DNA from: Lagopus muta
Taxonomy: Eukaryota; Chordata; Aves; Galliformes; Phasianidae
Length of the DNA stretch: 64,000 nucleotides
Direction of reading: 5' to 3'
Assembly: GCF_023343835.1 (NCBI RefSeq)
Contig: NC_064448.1
Coordinates: 13,609,531 to 13,673,530, forward strand
Positions within the stretch are counted from its first letter, which is position 1; every line of letters starts with the position of its first letter. Of the stretch, positions 42,961-57,900 are shown piece after piece. The notes under the pieces were generated by a model. That model saw only the letters and a program-made list of their open reading frames with translations. It was not told the DNA's origin and searched no databases. Made by a program: the position numbers and the translations under genes.

Positions 42961-45900
42961 CTTCTGCCTGCGCTGCTGGCGGCGATGGGGCTCGGGGATG
43001 TAGGGTGCTCCTTTTGGGGCACGGACCCCATGGAGTCACGGAGCTCTGGGCCGGCCCAGCTCTGCTCCTCGTGCCGCTGCTCCTGTCCCGTCCCCGCTCC
43101 CTGGCGCGTTGTTTGCCGGGTCGATGCGCTCTTTCCTGTCGGTTGGATCGAGGATCTTTGGAGCGATGCTGAGGTCGGAATGGATCGTAGGAATGCGGAT
43201 TTTGCAGCCAGGTTTTTGGTGGGATAGTTCACATGCCTTTGGTATTCACAACAGGTTTGCTTAGCCGAAACAGATGTCTTGGCCTTAGCTGGAAGCACAT
43301 GAACTGGAGGGAAATCCATGTGTGCTGGCCTAGTGCATTTTGTAACCAGGAGAATTTTATGGCCCTCCTTGTGATGCAAAGGCTGCTTTCAGCCTGACAG
43401 TTACTGGATCTGCAGCTGAAAACCTTGCATAAGACTTGTGCATCTGGTGTGCCAACCAAAGTGCGGAATCTGGTTTGCTTGATGCTGCCCTACTTTAGGG
43501 GCAGATGTGTCCCATTCAGCTTATGTACCTGATCTCAAAAACGTGTGCCCTGCCGCGAGGGTGGAGGAAGGAGAGACTGAGGCTGCTGTGCTGAGCGGCT
43601 CACTCAGGAGGTAAGGAAACCTTGCAAGTTTCTGTGTATTTTGAGCTTCGAGGCATTCCTCTGGGGCCAGCTTTATAGGATCGGGGCAGCTGCCTGCTGT
43701 GATAAACAGGTGGAGGCTCGTGTACCAGAAACGGCTGCTTTTTTTCCCAGTAAAGCTCCAGGGAAGGATCCGGCAGCACTGCTGGGAGACTGAGAGTAGG
43801 ACTGTAAGATCCAAATCGACTCTGATGGAATTGCTTCTATAATGAAAGATAAGGAAGCATCAGCTGCTGTAGGATTCTGGCTTTTTTTGACCCATGAGGC
43901 TTTCCTTGTCTTTTTTTTCCCTTCCTTTTCCCCCAGCACTATGGCTTAATGAATATTCACGAAGAGTTCCTTTGAAGTTGTGAAAAGATGAGTCATGTAT
44001 GTATTTCTTGATAGGTAAATGCGCTGGTAAGCGTGTGGTTTGGTTGCCATTTTACCCCTGAGAAGCAGGCTGTTCAGCTCGGTGCTGGCGTTGCTCAGCG
44101 TGGTTTTGGCTGTTGGAACCGAGGAGCCCCAGGAAGCACATGTGGAGATGGTGCAGAGTGCTGGGCTGTGGGCCCTGCTGGGTGGGGAGAAGGATCGCCC
44201 TGGGTGCCTCGGAGGGCACTTGTTTGGTGGGAAACCTGCAGGTCTGCTGCCCTTTTAATCTGATTAATGCAAGATAAAAAGGATTCTTGCACTTTACATT
44301 CTGATTACAGTGATACTGAAAGTAAGGCTCTTAATTTTGCTGTTAAATCTCAGTATCCTGAGTAATGAGTTTGTTGGAGCTAATTAATTCTGGGTTTAAT
44401 ATGCTTTCAAATACCAGAACTAGACCAGCTTGCGTGGGGTTGTTTCTTTTTCTTTTTGGTGTTGTTTTCCCAGCAGCTTTAATTTAGCAGTGAGTGAAAG
44501 CGCCCGCAGCCCGGCAGCCTCCCAGCACTGTGGGCTGGCTCCTGCGGCAGCGCTCACTTGTGGCTTTGCGGTCGAGGGCTCTTCTGGTTTTGACAGAGCA
44601 TCTGAACCTCCTGCTGATGTTCAGCCCGGGTCCCTGCGCGCATCCTCTGACGGGCTCTGAGAGCCCTGTTCTGCTTCGTGCTCATCTTAGCTGTCTTACG
44701 TAAGCCCCTGAATGAATAAATGTTTTCTCTGTAGTGAGCCGTGACCGCAGGAGAAGCTTCTGCTCCCAGCAGCTTATCCCACGCTCGCCTGCTGGGTGAG
44801 CCTATTCCTGGCTGAGCGCTCTGGTCCCTGCGCTAAGTGAGCCAGGTTAGTAAGGTCTCTGCTTTCTCAGAGATAAGCGCAGGTGTCGGAGGTTATCAGC
44901 AGGCTGACCCCTGCTCCGTGCTGCGGGAGCCGTGAGTGAGAGTGCCAGTGTGATTTGCTCAGGGTGTGGTGGTTTAGGGCAGGGGGTGGAAGCAGGAGGG
45001 TGCTTTCTCTCCAGTGGCTCTGCTGCTGGGCAGGGGGTGGAGGGGGCGCAGGCTGTGCAGGACCGGGTGGTCCTCTGGTCCACGGTAGGGCTGTCCTTTC
45101 CCAGCTCTCTCAGCAGGCCCTGCTGCTGCCCTGAGGGTGGATCTGTTGCTTTGGTGTGTGACTATGCAGATAAAGCCTGGTCTTTGAGAAACACCTTCAG
45201 ACACACCAGACTCTTCTGATGGTAACTAATCAGAAGTTCAAAGGAAAGAAGCAGCATTTCCTCCTTCTCTGTGGTCTCCTTTCCCAGTGCTTCCATTCCT
45301 GTTGTACTACCCCAGTGGCTTCCTTGGTGGGTGATGCAATTAGGAGATGCTAGAAAGCTTTCATCAGGTAAATACGTCAGATTTTGAAGTGTTCTATTTA
45401 GGCTTGAACAGTCCTTTCAGATAGAGTACAATAATTTGTGCCTTGTTGTGACATGTCTCCTTTAAAAAGCCCTCCAGGCGGATTTGAGTAGTTAGTGAAG
45501 CACCTCTTGTTTGTAATAAAAATAAATTCCAGAGCAGACATTGGGATCTGGTTTTAGCTGGATTCCTAGAGGGTTTCCAAGCTCTACTGTTGTAATTTAC
45601 ATATTTGATGTAATTCCTCTCTGTCCAGGTAAGCAGAGAGGCAGTTCACTTGTGCAAAAAGTGGCTGTAATGATCAAGCTGCTTACTGTACCTCTTCAAA
45701 GCTCAGACATGAGCGTCTGCTGAAGTAAGTGCTCCTATTTATTTTTCACACATTTCATGGGGAAGAGTAGTTTTCTGCTTTGTGCGACTTCTTGAAGCAG
45801 TTAATGCTTTCCTCCTTCTCCAAAAACCAACTGAAGCAGCAGACGTGGGGTCCATCTGGCTCACACATCTGGAACTAGACACTCTAGTCAAGAGAAATGT

Positions 45901-48900
45901 GTTCGTGCTTGGTGTTTTTCCTGCAATCGGTCTTTCCCTCGTGGGAAAACCTAACAAATATGATTGTTTGGGATATATTCTCTCATCATAATTACTGTTC
46001 CAAGTGCTTGAGGTTACTGATGTATGGAGTAGCACTGCTTTATATGTCCAGTTGAATGCTGACCAGCAGGTTCCGGTGTAGGGGTTAGCAGGTGTATCCT
46101 GGGTACTGTCCTAGGTGTTCTTCTCTGCACGTGGTCAGCTGGCATTGTTTGGGCTGTGTGATAACCCAGACAGGTTTGGGAAGCTTTTAATGGGGATACT
46201 GAAGACCCAGATCACAAAACTTCTAAAACAGAGGTTTATCAACATCTTTTCAGTCACGGAAGGCAAATAGAGGGCTGATCCTCCATAGAGGAGCCGTGAG
46301 CTGAGCTCTTGCTCATGGAAAGTCTGTCATGTGCGATGAGTCAAGGATGACAGCAAGCACCCTGCTCCCACATGTGCTGTTGCACCTTGGAGCTGGGTGC
46401 TGCTGGGCCCCTCTAAACTGATCTTTTTCTTAGCTGCAGGGTTTATGATCTACTAAGAACAAACAAACCTGCCCTGGGCTTGTTTGTGTGTAACTTGGCA
46501 GATGTGGGATGCTGCCATAAGGCACTTTGCTTTGGCAGATGGGGCCGCTTCCTACCTGGGCAAACAAGGTTGCTGCTTTCTGGCTGGAAACCCATGAGAG
46601 GTGCAGGAAAGATGCAGTGTAGTGGGGTTTTGTGTCTTCTCAGAGGGCCAGTTGCTCTGTATCAGGGATAAAGCAAGAATAACTTCTTCATTCTGTAGGT
46701 CTGTTTTTTGTTTTTTTCTTACGTCTCTGTCACTTGTGATATTAAGAGAAACCCCGTCTAAATTGGAAGCATGCTCAACAAGTCTTCAACCAGGTGAGGT
46801 TCAGCCATGCTGCTGTGTGTGACTGCAGGCATCATAAGGCATTGCACACGACTTTTCACGTGTAGCAGCAGCCAGGACTTGCTTTAAAAGAAGGGTGGGT
46901 TGTCATGAAATTCTTTCAGTAACGAAGTGAAGCCAAGAAAGGAGTTATCATTGGAAACTCGATGTCGAAGTAATTAAGCACAGACCCCGGGATGAAGCGG
47001 TGCTGCACGGTGTTACCTACTCACGGCTGCTGATGACGGCTTTTGGGGCTGCTCCAGCCAATTGCTCTGGCCCAGGTTTGCTGGCTGCAACCGGCTCTTC
47101 TGGTGCCTGTTACTTCCCCTCTTACCCTGCTTGCGCAGCACTGTTCCCCTGGTGTGCATTTGGGGTGGTGTGGGAGGTAACAGGTACCTTGCTGGTTCCA
47201 GCCAGGAAGTGTGGATGACTCCTGCTGCTGGATGGCTGACTGCTGCTATCCAGGCTCCCTTAACGTGTGTTTAAACAGTGGCTCAACTTCCAGCTTTTAG
47301 TTTCAACGTGCTTAGCTTGTCATAAAACTGTAAATGCTTTCTGTAGTGCTATCCTGGTATGCCTGCTTCCTCTTCACAGATATTGTAGTTCTTTGGTTGT
47401 CCTTTGATAACTCCCAATATCCAGCTGTGCATCAGGCACTCTGTCTAGTTCTTTGTTCCCTAGCCATAGTGATTAGGTTTGGGCTCTACTTTTTTTTTTA
47501 ATTATTATGTATTTTTATTTTTTTATTAGTCCTTCTGCTGTTCTAAGCTATCATGAGCAAAGCAACTCTGAGTGTGTTATGAATTCTTGGTGATGAATCA
47601 ACAGCAAGTGAAGAAAGGGATGTGAGGGTGCACAGCCTGGAGCGAGTCTGAGTTCGCTGGGTGCGTGTCTGGCACAAGCAGTGCTTATTGCCTGCCTAAG
47701 GACAGGTGCTGTGTACATCGGATGTGATGGAGTGTTCTCTTAGTGATTTGAACTGTCCTAATGCAATGGGTTGTCCTGTTATTGTGTGACTGACTGGGCT
47801 GTGGTACAGAGAAGGGATGTGAAGGATGTGGTGTTGGGGCTGCAGCTTTGTGTCTGTGTTGGTGCTCTGCTGGCTCTCCCCTTCGGGCTTCACCTGTGAA
47901 GAGTGCTAATAGCAGAGGGTTATGATATCAGCTTGGAAACTCTTGGTACTAGAATAAAGGTACTGTAAATTTCACAAATTGGGTTTTAAAATCACTGAAA
48001 ATGAGGATGGAAAGCCATCGTGGTTCTCCTTTTTGTACTGTGGGTTTAGAAGCTGCTGAGGACATGCCTGGTGTCCTGTCAGCTCTGCTGAATTTGCTAG
48101 AGCTGTAAATTAAAACAAAGTCTTGTACCCCAGTTTGAGGTTTTGGAGACTGAAGCCTTCTCCAAAGAGAAGGGATGGCTCACAAAAGCAAGGGAAAACC
48201 AGCTGCTGATTTCATTTGTAAGCTACACAAGTTTGGGCACGGTTTGGGGGCACTGGTTTCCTTACGGTGCTGGGAATGCAGGGTGCAGAAGGAGCGTGGG
48301 GGAGCAGCTGAGGGGGGTGGGATTAAAGTTGCTGTTCAACCCTGAGCTGAGAGCTTTTCTCTGAAAATGCCAAGTCGTGATCGTCTCCTGTGGTCCCTCT
48401 GTCCTTGTGCCACAGAGGAGACTTCAGGTACTCTGTGGAGACTTGGCCCTCAAATGCCCAAACTCCACTGGAAGAGCGCAGCTCGGGGGTAAAGCTGCTT
48501 TGCTGGGATCTCCTGTTGGAGTGGCTCTTGTTGCTGAAGTGAGCAGGGCTGGAGGAGTGCCGTGGAGGAGGAGATGTCCCCTGAGTCTCTCTGGCTCCCA
48601 CATCTCCTGCCTGGACCTTCCGTGAGTGGCTCTGCAATGCAATGCAATGTCTGCTGGTGCTGCCTGTGCTTGTTCCCCCTGCTGTGCCTGTGTGCTTGTA
48701 CTTTATTTGGTTTTGGAGGGATGAAATCACTTTTGTCTCTGTTTGGATAGGGAAAAGCTTCTGCTCAGCTTTGTGAGCTGTTTGTATGCGCTTGCAATGG
48801 CAGCAGTTTCTCAGTAACTGCGTGTTGTTGGTGCAGGATGAGCTTGCTGAGGGTTAGAGGGAAGCTTTGTCTTTCTCCAAACATAAAGTGAAGATCTCAG

Positions 48901-51900
48901 GCTAAAAAGGGTTGAGAGCTGGGTGACTGCCATACAGCTTGGAGCTAAACACAAAATGTAGGAGTGGGCGACAGAAGTGCTTGTTCCTGCCAGGCTTGGG
49001 AGCTCTGGGCTGCATGCTGGGGTTCAGCACAGTTTCAGGAGATGCTCCCAAATGGGACACTGTGTGTATCTTGTACTCTGGGCGCTGAAATAGAATTTCC
49101 CCACAGCTGGTGGCATCGGCTGCACTGCTGTGTCCTTCCTTGCTTTGGTGCCTGCTGGGAGCAGAGGCCAGGTCCCAAAATGCCAACCACCCCTTGAAAG
49201 GGTGCACACTTAATTAGAACCTCTGCTATTGGCGATAGCGCAATGTTCTTCAAGGTGAACATTTGGGGCTGTTTGGAGCACAGCTAGATTGCTTACAGGG
49301 CTGCTGTAGTGCTGCTTTCCTGCCCTCTGCTCCCAGCTGGTCCTGGGTTGGAAGCTGCACTTTCTGTTGTCTCCTGGCGGGGATTTGATGAGGTTGTAGA
49401 TGTGATGTGAATTAATTAGTTTCCCCCAAACTCTCATTCTGGCGCTGCTCTGTGCCCTGGAGCCCACAGGCAGAAGCTCCCTTCCCTGGGGAGGGCCTTT
49501 CCACGAGCATAGGTGGCCTTGTGCTGCCCGGGGTGTCTGTGCTGGCTGCTCTTGGTGAAGGCAAGGCTGTCTGTGGGCACCCGGGATGGAGGATGAAGGG
49601 AAGTGCAGCTCTGGCGCTGGGGTGCAGCTCTGGTGCTGGGGTGCAGTGGGCAGCCCCATCCCTCAGCTCCGTGCTGAGCAGGAGCTGCGGGAGCACCGGC
49701 CTTCATTTATTTCAAGTCCGCGCCTGCTGAATGGTGACAGAAGACATCAAGAAAAGCAATGAGCAGCTGGGAGATGAGAATCTTCTTTTTTGCTTTGGGC
49801 AAAAATTGATTGGTGACTTTTAAATTCAAAGCTGTCCCTGCCTGAGCCTGCACTGCAGTGTGCTGGCAGCCGGGCTGGCCTCGCAGCTCCCTCAGGACCT
49901 CTGCAAGGAGCCACGTGGGCATCGGCACTGCTCTGTGCACAGCTGTGCTGAGCATGCGGGAGGAGCTCCAGGCTGGGGCTGCTGGTGGTGTGGGGCACGT
50001 GAAGCTGGGGTTGCCAGTGGTGCTGTCCTGCCTGGCCCAGCATCCATGGCAGAAGCTGCAGACGTCTTACTTTGGGCATCTGGGAACTGGGAATGTGGAG
50101 TTACTTCTGGAAAATCGGTGCATACGTGTCCAGGAGCAGCCAGCGTAACTCTAAGCCCAGGGATGTGATGAGCAGCATTAATAAAATTGATGAGACTTGT
50201 CTGCTCTGCCACAGGACTGGCACCCACCCCTGAGTCTGCTAAATGGGGCTTCCTCTCGTGGCAGCCTTGTCAGAGCCCTGGTGCTGGCCTGCCTTGTACG
50301 GCTCTGTCCTGCTGCTGAGAAGCTGATAGGAGTGGAGGTGGTATGAGAGTTATTTGGGGATGGCATTGGCAGCTCAGGAGGAATGGATACCTCCAGTGAG
50401 AAAAGGTCAGATACTTTTTTTTTCCCCATTGAAAAAAGAAAAGGAAATTGGCAGGGGAAAGGACTGGTGGAATGAAAAGGATGTCGGTCAAAAAGGACAT
50501 TCTGTATTCATACAAGATGATAAAACTTCAAATTCCTGACATTCTGTGTGAAGGACAGGTATACGTTGCATAGTGTTACATGTAAAAATAAAACGAGGCA
50601 GGCCGAAATACGACTTCTGAAGAATAAAAGTGATTCATGTTTGTATAGTTGCATCAGAAACCTTTCGGAGACATCGCAGCAGGAGAGCGTGGGAGTCACA
50701 GAAGATAAAGCCATCACAGAAAATCAAAACCACTTTTTGGCCATCTTGACTCCTGTGGAGGAGCTTTGTAGCACAGGAAATTAGAAGCCCTCTGTAAAAG
50801 AGCTGTCTGAGAAGATGTCTTGTGTTGAATATCAATAGAAGTGGCTTTAAAGCAAACGGAGGAACTGATAAGAAGCTAAAGAACACATAGCATTGACTCA
50901 AGAGTGCTGTGGGATCTTAAATATGAAATTGTTGGGATATTTTTGTGGGTATACTGTTCATTAAGTGCCCTCAGTATTGTAGAAATTGATGCTGAAGAAT
51001 GGATGGCGGTTATTAAAGAAGGTGGGAGGCACGTGGCAGGTGGCCCAGCGTCTGCCCACTGCACTGCGGGACAAGGGCTGCAGGAGGGCCGGGGGGCTGC
51101 ACAGCTCTGGGTCTTACCTCAAGTGCGTGAGTGTGTGTGTGTTAAAGAACGAGGTTACTGCAGGCATGGCCAAGTGCAGCCTGCTGGAAAAGGGTATCAG
51201 CCTGCCTGTAAAGGCAAGCCCTTCCTCATGGACCTGCTGGAACGTGGGGATCTTGTGGAGATTTCAGAGAATTGATATATTTGAGTTTTCGAACAGCCTT
51301 TGACACTGTTAGCCACTGAAGACTTGTAAGGAATCGAGCTACTTCAGTGAAGAAGTCCTGTTGTGGACCCAGGATTTGTTAAAGCACATGATGCAGAGGG
51401 TAGGGCTTAGTGGTCGTTCTTTGACATTGCGGGGGGGAGGATGTTGGCAGACTCTTCTGGGATTGGCATCCTCTAGTATCCATAATACAAGATTCGGGGA
51501 AGAGAGGGTATGACCAGATGATGTGCTGTCCTGCCAGCCTGGCGGTGGGTGGGATGGAAGGACAGTTGGGAGCTCAGAGTTCGTTTCTTAAATTCTTGAA
51601 TGGTTTCAGGAAACAGTGTTAAGCAGGAATGTAGATAGATGTGGCGTGTCAGTGTGGCTTTCATAGGCCAAAATTCCAGCCCTGCAATTTCATCAGCACA
51701 TGGAAGGCCATGAGCACACGGCAGGGGTGCTTCAGTGGGAGGCTCTAATGGGACTTCCCATGGGGTTTCAGCCATATCCGGCCTGCAGGGTCTCCAAGGA
51801 ACATCCATCGTGGGATGCTTAGATGAGTAATGAGTTAAAGGAGAGGTTGCAAAGCTTAGGAGTAGGCTGACAGCTTTGACAATGGAGGGAAGTTGCTGGT

Positions 51901-54900
51901 GGAGCCTGGACGGGATCTGTGCTGCTCAGGGTGCTTGTGAATGACCTAGAAAAGGGCTGGGAGAGGTGACAGGGAAGAGTGCTGCGGAACGCACGTGCTG
52001 GGATGGGCTCTCAGCAAAAGAGGCAAGAAATCCTGGTTACTGCCATTCAGAAACAAGATTGGGGTAACGGAGGGTGCTGTGAAAGCATCGGCTCAGTGTT
52101 TGGTAGCGCCAGAGGAAGGAAACTGGGCGTTGTGGAGAGCTGAGAGCAGAATGGAAAAGTCGTGACACAGCTGCGCTTTGCTGTCCTGTTGGAGGTGAAG
52201 TGTGTGTCGGGGCATCTCATCTCGGGACGGCCCTCGCTCCGGGCTGATGGCAGTGGGAGGGCTCTGTGAGGTTTTTTGCTTTTTTTCTTTTAATATCTGC
52301 ATCCCATGCAGTGTGCTGGAAGCAGATGGGGGCTGCCTTGGTGGGCACCTGGTACAAAGGAGGCTGATGGAAGTCCACAGCTCTGACCCAGTCTGCTGGC
52401 CGACTACGCGCTGCCGCCTTTGATGCCTCTCATGGCAGCTTGCAGAATTTGCCCCTTTTTCTGCTGCTTTCCTTAACGCTGCTGAAAGTGAAAAGCTCAG
52501 TTTTGGACTGAGCACAAGCTAATAAATGCTTGGGTGTTTGGTGAGAGAAAATAAAAGGAACTTGTTTTGGGCACCAAATCAAAAAGTAAATTGTTCTCAC
52601 ACCACTGTTTGCCGTTACCATGTATAGCAGTCACTGCCATGGCAACAGATATTTTCAAGATCCAGCCAAGATCTTGCAGGGCTGCAGCATAACTTCTGAT
52701 ACTTGCTCATTGCCATGCTATTAATAACTGCGTTTTCCCCCCTCGCCGCCAGGAAGTTTCTTCTTCCTCATGTACCAGGCGCGAGGGAGCAGCTCATTCT
52801 AAATCAATTGTGGGGAGAAGTGACACTGGGGATTTCCTGCTTGTTTTTTGTTGTTGCGGAGATCCTGTCTGGTGCTGCCAGCTCTGCAGTTACCTCTGAG
52901 CGGAGCGGGGCTGTGCCTATTGTGCTATTTATATGAAAGCCCAGCCTGGCTTTTTTTTTTCTTTTCTTTTTCTTCAAACCAGGACGAGCAGATGACTTGT
53001 GTTTACTCTTCCAGCTATGCACAGAAGCTTAAGTGTTTATTTCAGTCTGACTCAGCCCAGGGGAGAACCTCTGGCTGACTGAATGGTGTTGGGGCTGGGT
53101 GCCGCTCCAGACAGGGTCTGCACCGATCTCCAGCCATTTCAGATACACAAACTGTGCTGTGTCTTCCAAGTTGTGGTTTAACTGCACTTGACAGTGGTTT
53201 AGTTTTAGATCCCCCTCTTGCACACCCAGCTTTAAGGTCTTTTCCAATCCAAACCATTCTGTGGCTTTCACCCCTCCAAAGGAGCGGGTTGTTCTGCTGG
53301 CCCAGTCTCTTTTTAACCCCCAGGGAGCAGAAATGTGCCTGCTGCTGTTTAGGCCTCCCTGCCCCCTCCATCGCCAACTGGGGGGCAAAAAGAAGCACGT
53401 GATATCGGCTCCCTGGTTTTCCCTACTTTCTGGAGCTCTCAAGTCCTGCATCTCCTGAGGTTACTGCTTTTGACATCCTCCTTTCCTCGGACAGCGCTGT
53501 CCCTAAGAACCCAGTGATTGTATCTAATTGAATTGACCATTGAAACCAAGAAAAAAAAATACTTAGTATCAGGGAAAGCATGGAATCTCATATTTTATCT
53601 GCCTGCCTGAGAAGGCTGAATATTGCTATGCAAAATATTGGTCCTATGCAAGGAGTGATTCAGTTGTGTGTGAAGGAAGTAACTGCTTTCCTCCTCCCGC
53701 TGCTGCCCAAGTTTCTCAGCAGGAACGGCTGCAGGCGGTGATGCTGGAGGAGCTGCAGGGCACTGAGTCCCCATCTGGGCAGCTCCAGGCTGCAGCTGTG
53801 GGCCCACACCCCTGGGTGTTTTGCCTGGGCACCACAAGGGCTGATACTCTGCCTTCTTGCTGATGCTCAGGAAGATTAGTCTCACCTTTGTTTCTGCAGC
53901 CAGGTGAGAGCAAACACAGGTTTGGAGCTCCAGCACTCATCGCGCTTTGTTCGGACACGGTGAGATCACAGATGTTTGTTTTTTAAAAGGCTGTGACTGT
54001 GTTCTGGGGCAAGGCTGAGCTGCACGGTCTTTGTTTATCATTTAAATGCAGCCAGATCTTGTTAGTGACAAAGCGCCAATATTTTAGGTGAGCAGCATTT
54101 TTGTTTGTTTGAAGGTGATCAGGCGCTGCTCAGTGACCAGCGCAGTGCCCAGCTGGTGGGATTGACAGCTGCCCAGGGCATGACGTTTTGGAGGTGATCA
54201 GGCAAGGAGGTGAGGGCAGGAATCCTGCGTGCCTTTTCTTTCAGAGGAAGGTTGGTTTTTTGTTGTTCTTGTTTTTGTGGTTTATTACATCAAAATTTAA
54301 GAACAATGGGAAAGAAATGAAGCACGCTGTGGTTTTCTTTCCTCAGCCACCAACTCACTCATCTGCAGGTGAGCTTTTCAGAGGTGCCCCCAGCTCCACC
54401 CCATCCTGCCAGATGCACAGGACACACAGTGCTTTCTGCAGGCAAAACAAGCCTAACGAAATCAATTCCTCACGGAAAGAGGTTTTTGCTTATTGTTTTA
54501 TGAAGGGTTTGTGAACTCTGTGGCTGAGACTTTGGCTATTTATTTACCGCTTCTTTCCCCGTGCCAGAGGAAATTAATGTGCTTGGCCGAGGGAAAGCGA
54601 TGCTGATGCTGGAGCAGCTCCTCCGCATGGCGTCCTGCAGGGATGTTTCCTCATTGCAGCTATGGGAGCAGAGCAGAGCTGTTCGTTTGCAGGCTTTCCT
54701 GTTGCTTTTGACTTGTAGCCAAATTCCTCCGCGGTCCCAGCACTGCAGTGGTTAACGTGAGTCACGCTGACAAGCCAGGGCAGCCCAGGCTTTCAAGAGC
54801 TCCTCTCCATTTGTTCCCGCTGAGCTTTTTTCAAGGAGTCAGCAGGGACAGCTGCAGCCGGAGAGATTTGCGGAAGAATGAAAGGGCCCACAAAAGTGGC

Positions 54901-57900
54901 GATGGAACACTGTTATCTTTGTTTTGTGCTTTTAGCCACCAGTGTCTTATGGGCTCTGCCAGCTGAGAAATAACCCGGTCCCTTGCAAGCGGCGTCAGTG
55001 TTTTGCATGGGTTTTCAAGGGACTCTGTGTTTCAGCTGATAAATGACTGGCAGCCCTTTAAATGAGGAGAGACAGAGGGCCATTATTTTGCTAATGCCAT
55101 GCATTTAGGAATGTTGCTGCTGCAGATATGTAGCTTTGCACACTGCTGCCTGAAAGCTGTCCGATCTGAGCTCGGGCTGTTTATGTGCAACAAACAGCTG
55201 GCACCCTGTAACGGCGGCCTGCAGGTGCTCCACCCCTAATTGCAGCCTCTGCACCTTCTGTAGCAGGGCTGGAGCTGTGCTGGGTGTCGTATGGCCTGGC
55301 AGAATTATTTTAGGAAGATGTCTCGAGAGGCCCCTTCCGTCCTGTCACTGTTCAGGCGCCTGCTGAGTCTGTGAGCTTTCCCTGCTCTGCTTCTGTTTCT
55401 TTTTCTATTGCTCCCCATGCTCCCCAGGCTGCTGACCTGTGGCACCCTACCTCAGTCAGTGTTCTCGCTGTGCCATCCAGCATTCCTTCGTGTAGGAAAT
55501 GGGCATCTCTGCGCTGGGCACAGCTGAACTGCTGGCACTTGGCTGTTGGTGGGGTTCTGCCATGGCTGCTGTCTGCCCTCTGTTCCTTTCAGTGGTGATA
55601 ATACAAAAGCTGTTGTCATTTTCTTCTATATGGAAAATTGCACCATGGATGCTCCCCTTCCTGGCTGCTTTTGCCTGCACCTGTGGCCAGGGCAGCAACT
55701 GTAGGCCCCTGGCTGAGAGGGAGTCCTGAAATCAGCAGCAGTGATACAGGAAACCGTAAGGAGTAAATTTCAAGTCCTGAAGCAGCTGGACAGCAAGCTA
55801 GACCTCTGTCAGTCATTCCTGGAGTCACAGAGAGGGCGGTGAGTGCTGCCGTGTCCTTGAAATAGCAGGAATATCGGGTGACATTACTGGCTCTAGCATA
55901 GGGCGTGCACTTGGGGCTGGCTGCTCCGCCAGGGCTTCTATTTGCTGGCAGCAGCAGCTCAGTGCCCCATCCCTGTCTGCATGCATGCAGTGGGATCAGG
56001 AAATGCCAGCTTGCCCTGCCTGGGTCTGGTGTACTTTAGTAAACAAATCATGTTCAGCTTTCGAGTAGCTGAGCCCGCTCTGGAGCGGCAGCCCAGTGAG
56101 AAGCGCAGAAGGCTCCTGTGCAGGTCCATGCTCCAGCCTGGCTTTGTGCTGCATGTCGGTCCCGTCCACGAATGGGAGCAGCCCAGCCCTAATTGTGGGG
56201 TGAGATGCCCAGACCAGCCTACTCCTGGGTGCCTTGAGCCCTGCCTCAGGCTGGCCCTGTGTGGTGGAGTGCCAGCACGACCTGCTAGGGTGGGTGAGGC
56301 AGGTGTCTGTCCTGGCTGGGTGTCACCTATAAAGCACGAGGCAGCAATATCACCTCTTCTGTGCTGGGAGGATGATGGAGTCTGGTGATGCTGTCACCAA
56401 TGAAGTGCAGTGCTGATGCTGCTCCCAGGCCACCCCCAGACCTGACCCGATCACTTGTCCTGGTCTTGGTCTGCGTGTCCCACAGCCAGCAGGAAGACAG
56501 CACTGGGCTGCACCAGGGCACAGTGCCTGCAGCCCTGGGGCAGGCACCAGCCGGCATCCGGCCTCCCCATGGCTGCCTCCCCTCTAGCAGCTGGGGTTTA
56601 GCTGGAACCACGGAGCCATGCAGCACATTTTGGATGGAGAGAGAGGGGATTCAAAGTGCCAGTACATTTTTCTGAAACTGCTTGTCAAATGCTCAGCCCT
56701 TAAAAGGAAAAAAGGCTCTGCTGCAGCCTTTGCTGGACTTAGGAGGTGCCGCAGCGTCTGGGGCAGAGCGGGGCTTTTGGAGGCTGTGCAGCAGTTGGGG
56801 GTTTCGGCCATGCTATGAAGTGCAAAATAAAAACGCTGACCACAGCAGAGGGAGAGATGCAGGGGTTGCTGTGATGGCAGCTCGAGGGCCAAACAGGTTG
56901 TTAGGGCAGATCCTGTAGCCCCAAAGCTTGTGCTGCTCCGTGGTATTTTGGGCTCCATGGGAGATGATGTTTCCCTGGATCAGCTGGGACAGGCGCTCAG
57001 GTCCTGTGGGCTCTGCTCCTGCACAGCTGTGTCACTGTTGTCTGTGGGGGGAGCTGAGGTGGGTTGGGGCAACAGCAAGCGGAGAGCCTGCAGTGCTGGT
57101 GAGGGAAATTTGGGAATAGACAGGGCTGGGGATGGTGCAAGAAGCAGCGGGGCTGAACAAGCAGAAGGCCGTCGAGTTTCTCATCTGGCATCTCCATCCA
57201 GCTTTGTGCACTAGGACCTTCTCGGGCAGCACGGGCTGTCTGCTATCTCTCACCCCGACATCAGGGTGCTGGGCTCTTTTCCCCTTTCTGCAACGTGCAG
57301 CTGCTGTCCGCTGCATTCAGGAGGGTGCCCCATTCTGCCCATGTGTGAGCTGAGCGTACATGCTCAGGCTTGGAGCAGCCATTTGTGCTGTATTTTCACA
57401 GTCTAGTCTGTCTCCTGCTAGGCAGAGGTTGATTTGTTTGCACAATGCTTATTTTTGGAAGCAGGACAGTCTTTTAGGAACAGGCTGACATTATATTTAT
57501 TTTAGTTCCTCTATAATTTTTGTTAGAAAGATGCGTGTGTATTCAGAGATTATATATGGGGGAGGTGGGAGGACAGGGTTGCTTTGGGTAATTTTTTTTT
57601 CCTAAGACCTAAATTATAGCTTTCCTGGGCTTGGCTGAGAGGAGGCAGTGAGCAAAGAATAGAGTGACCGAGCCAGCTGGTGGAGCATTGCAGGAGGTGC
57701 TGGTGCTGGTGACCTCCTCTGGGGCCCTCCGCAATTCCAGGGCACAGATGAGTTTTACAGCCCTGTTCTGGCTTTGATGTGCAGATCTGAGCAGCTTCCA
57801 GCCCTTTGGGGGGTCACACTTTCCTGCTCAAGGCTTACAGTGAGCGAGGCTTTCCTAAGCATTGTCTGTCTGGGTGCTGCAGGTGCCTTCACTCTTTGCA

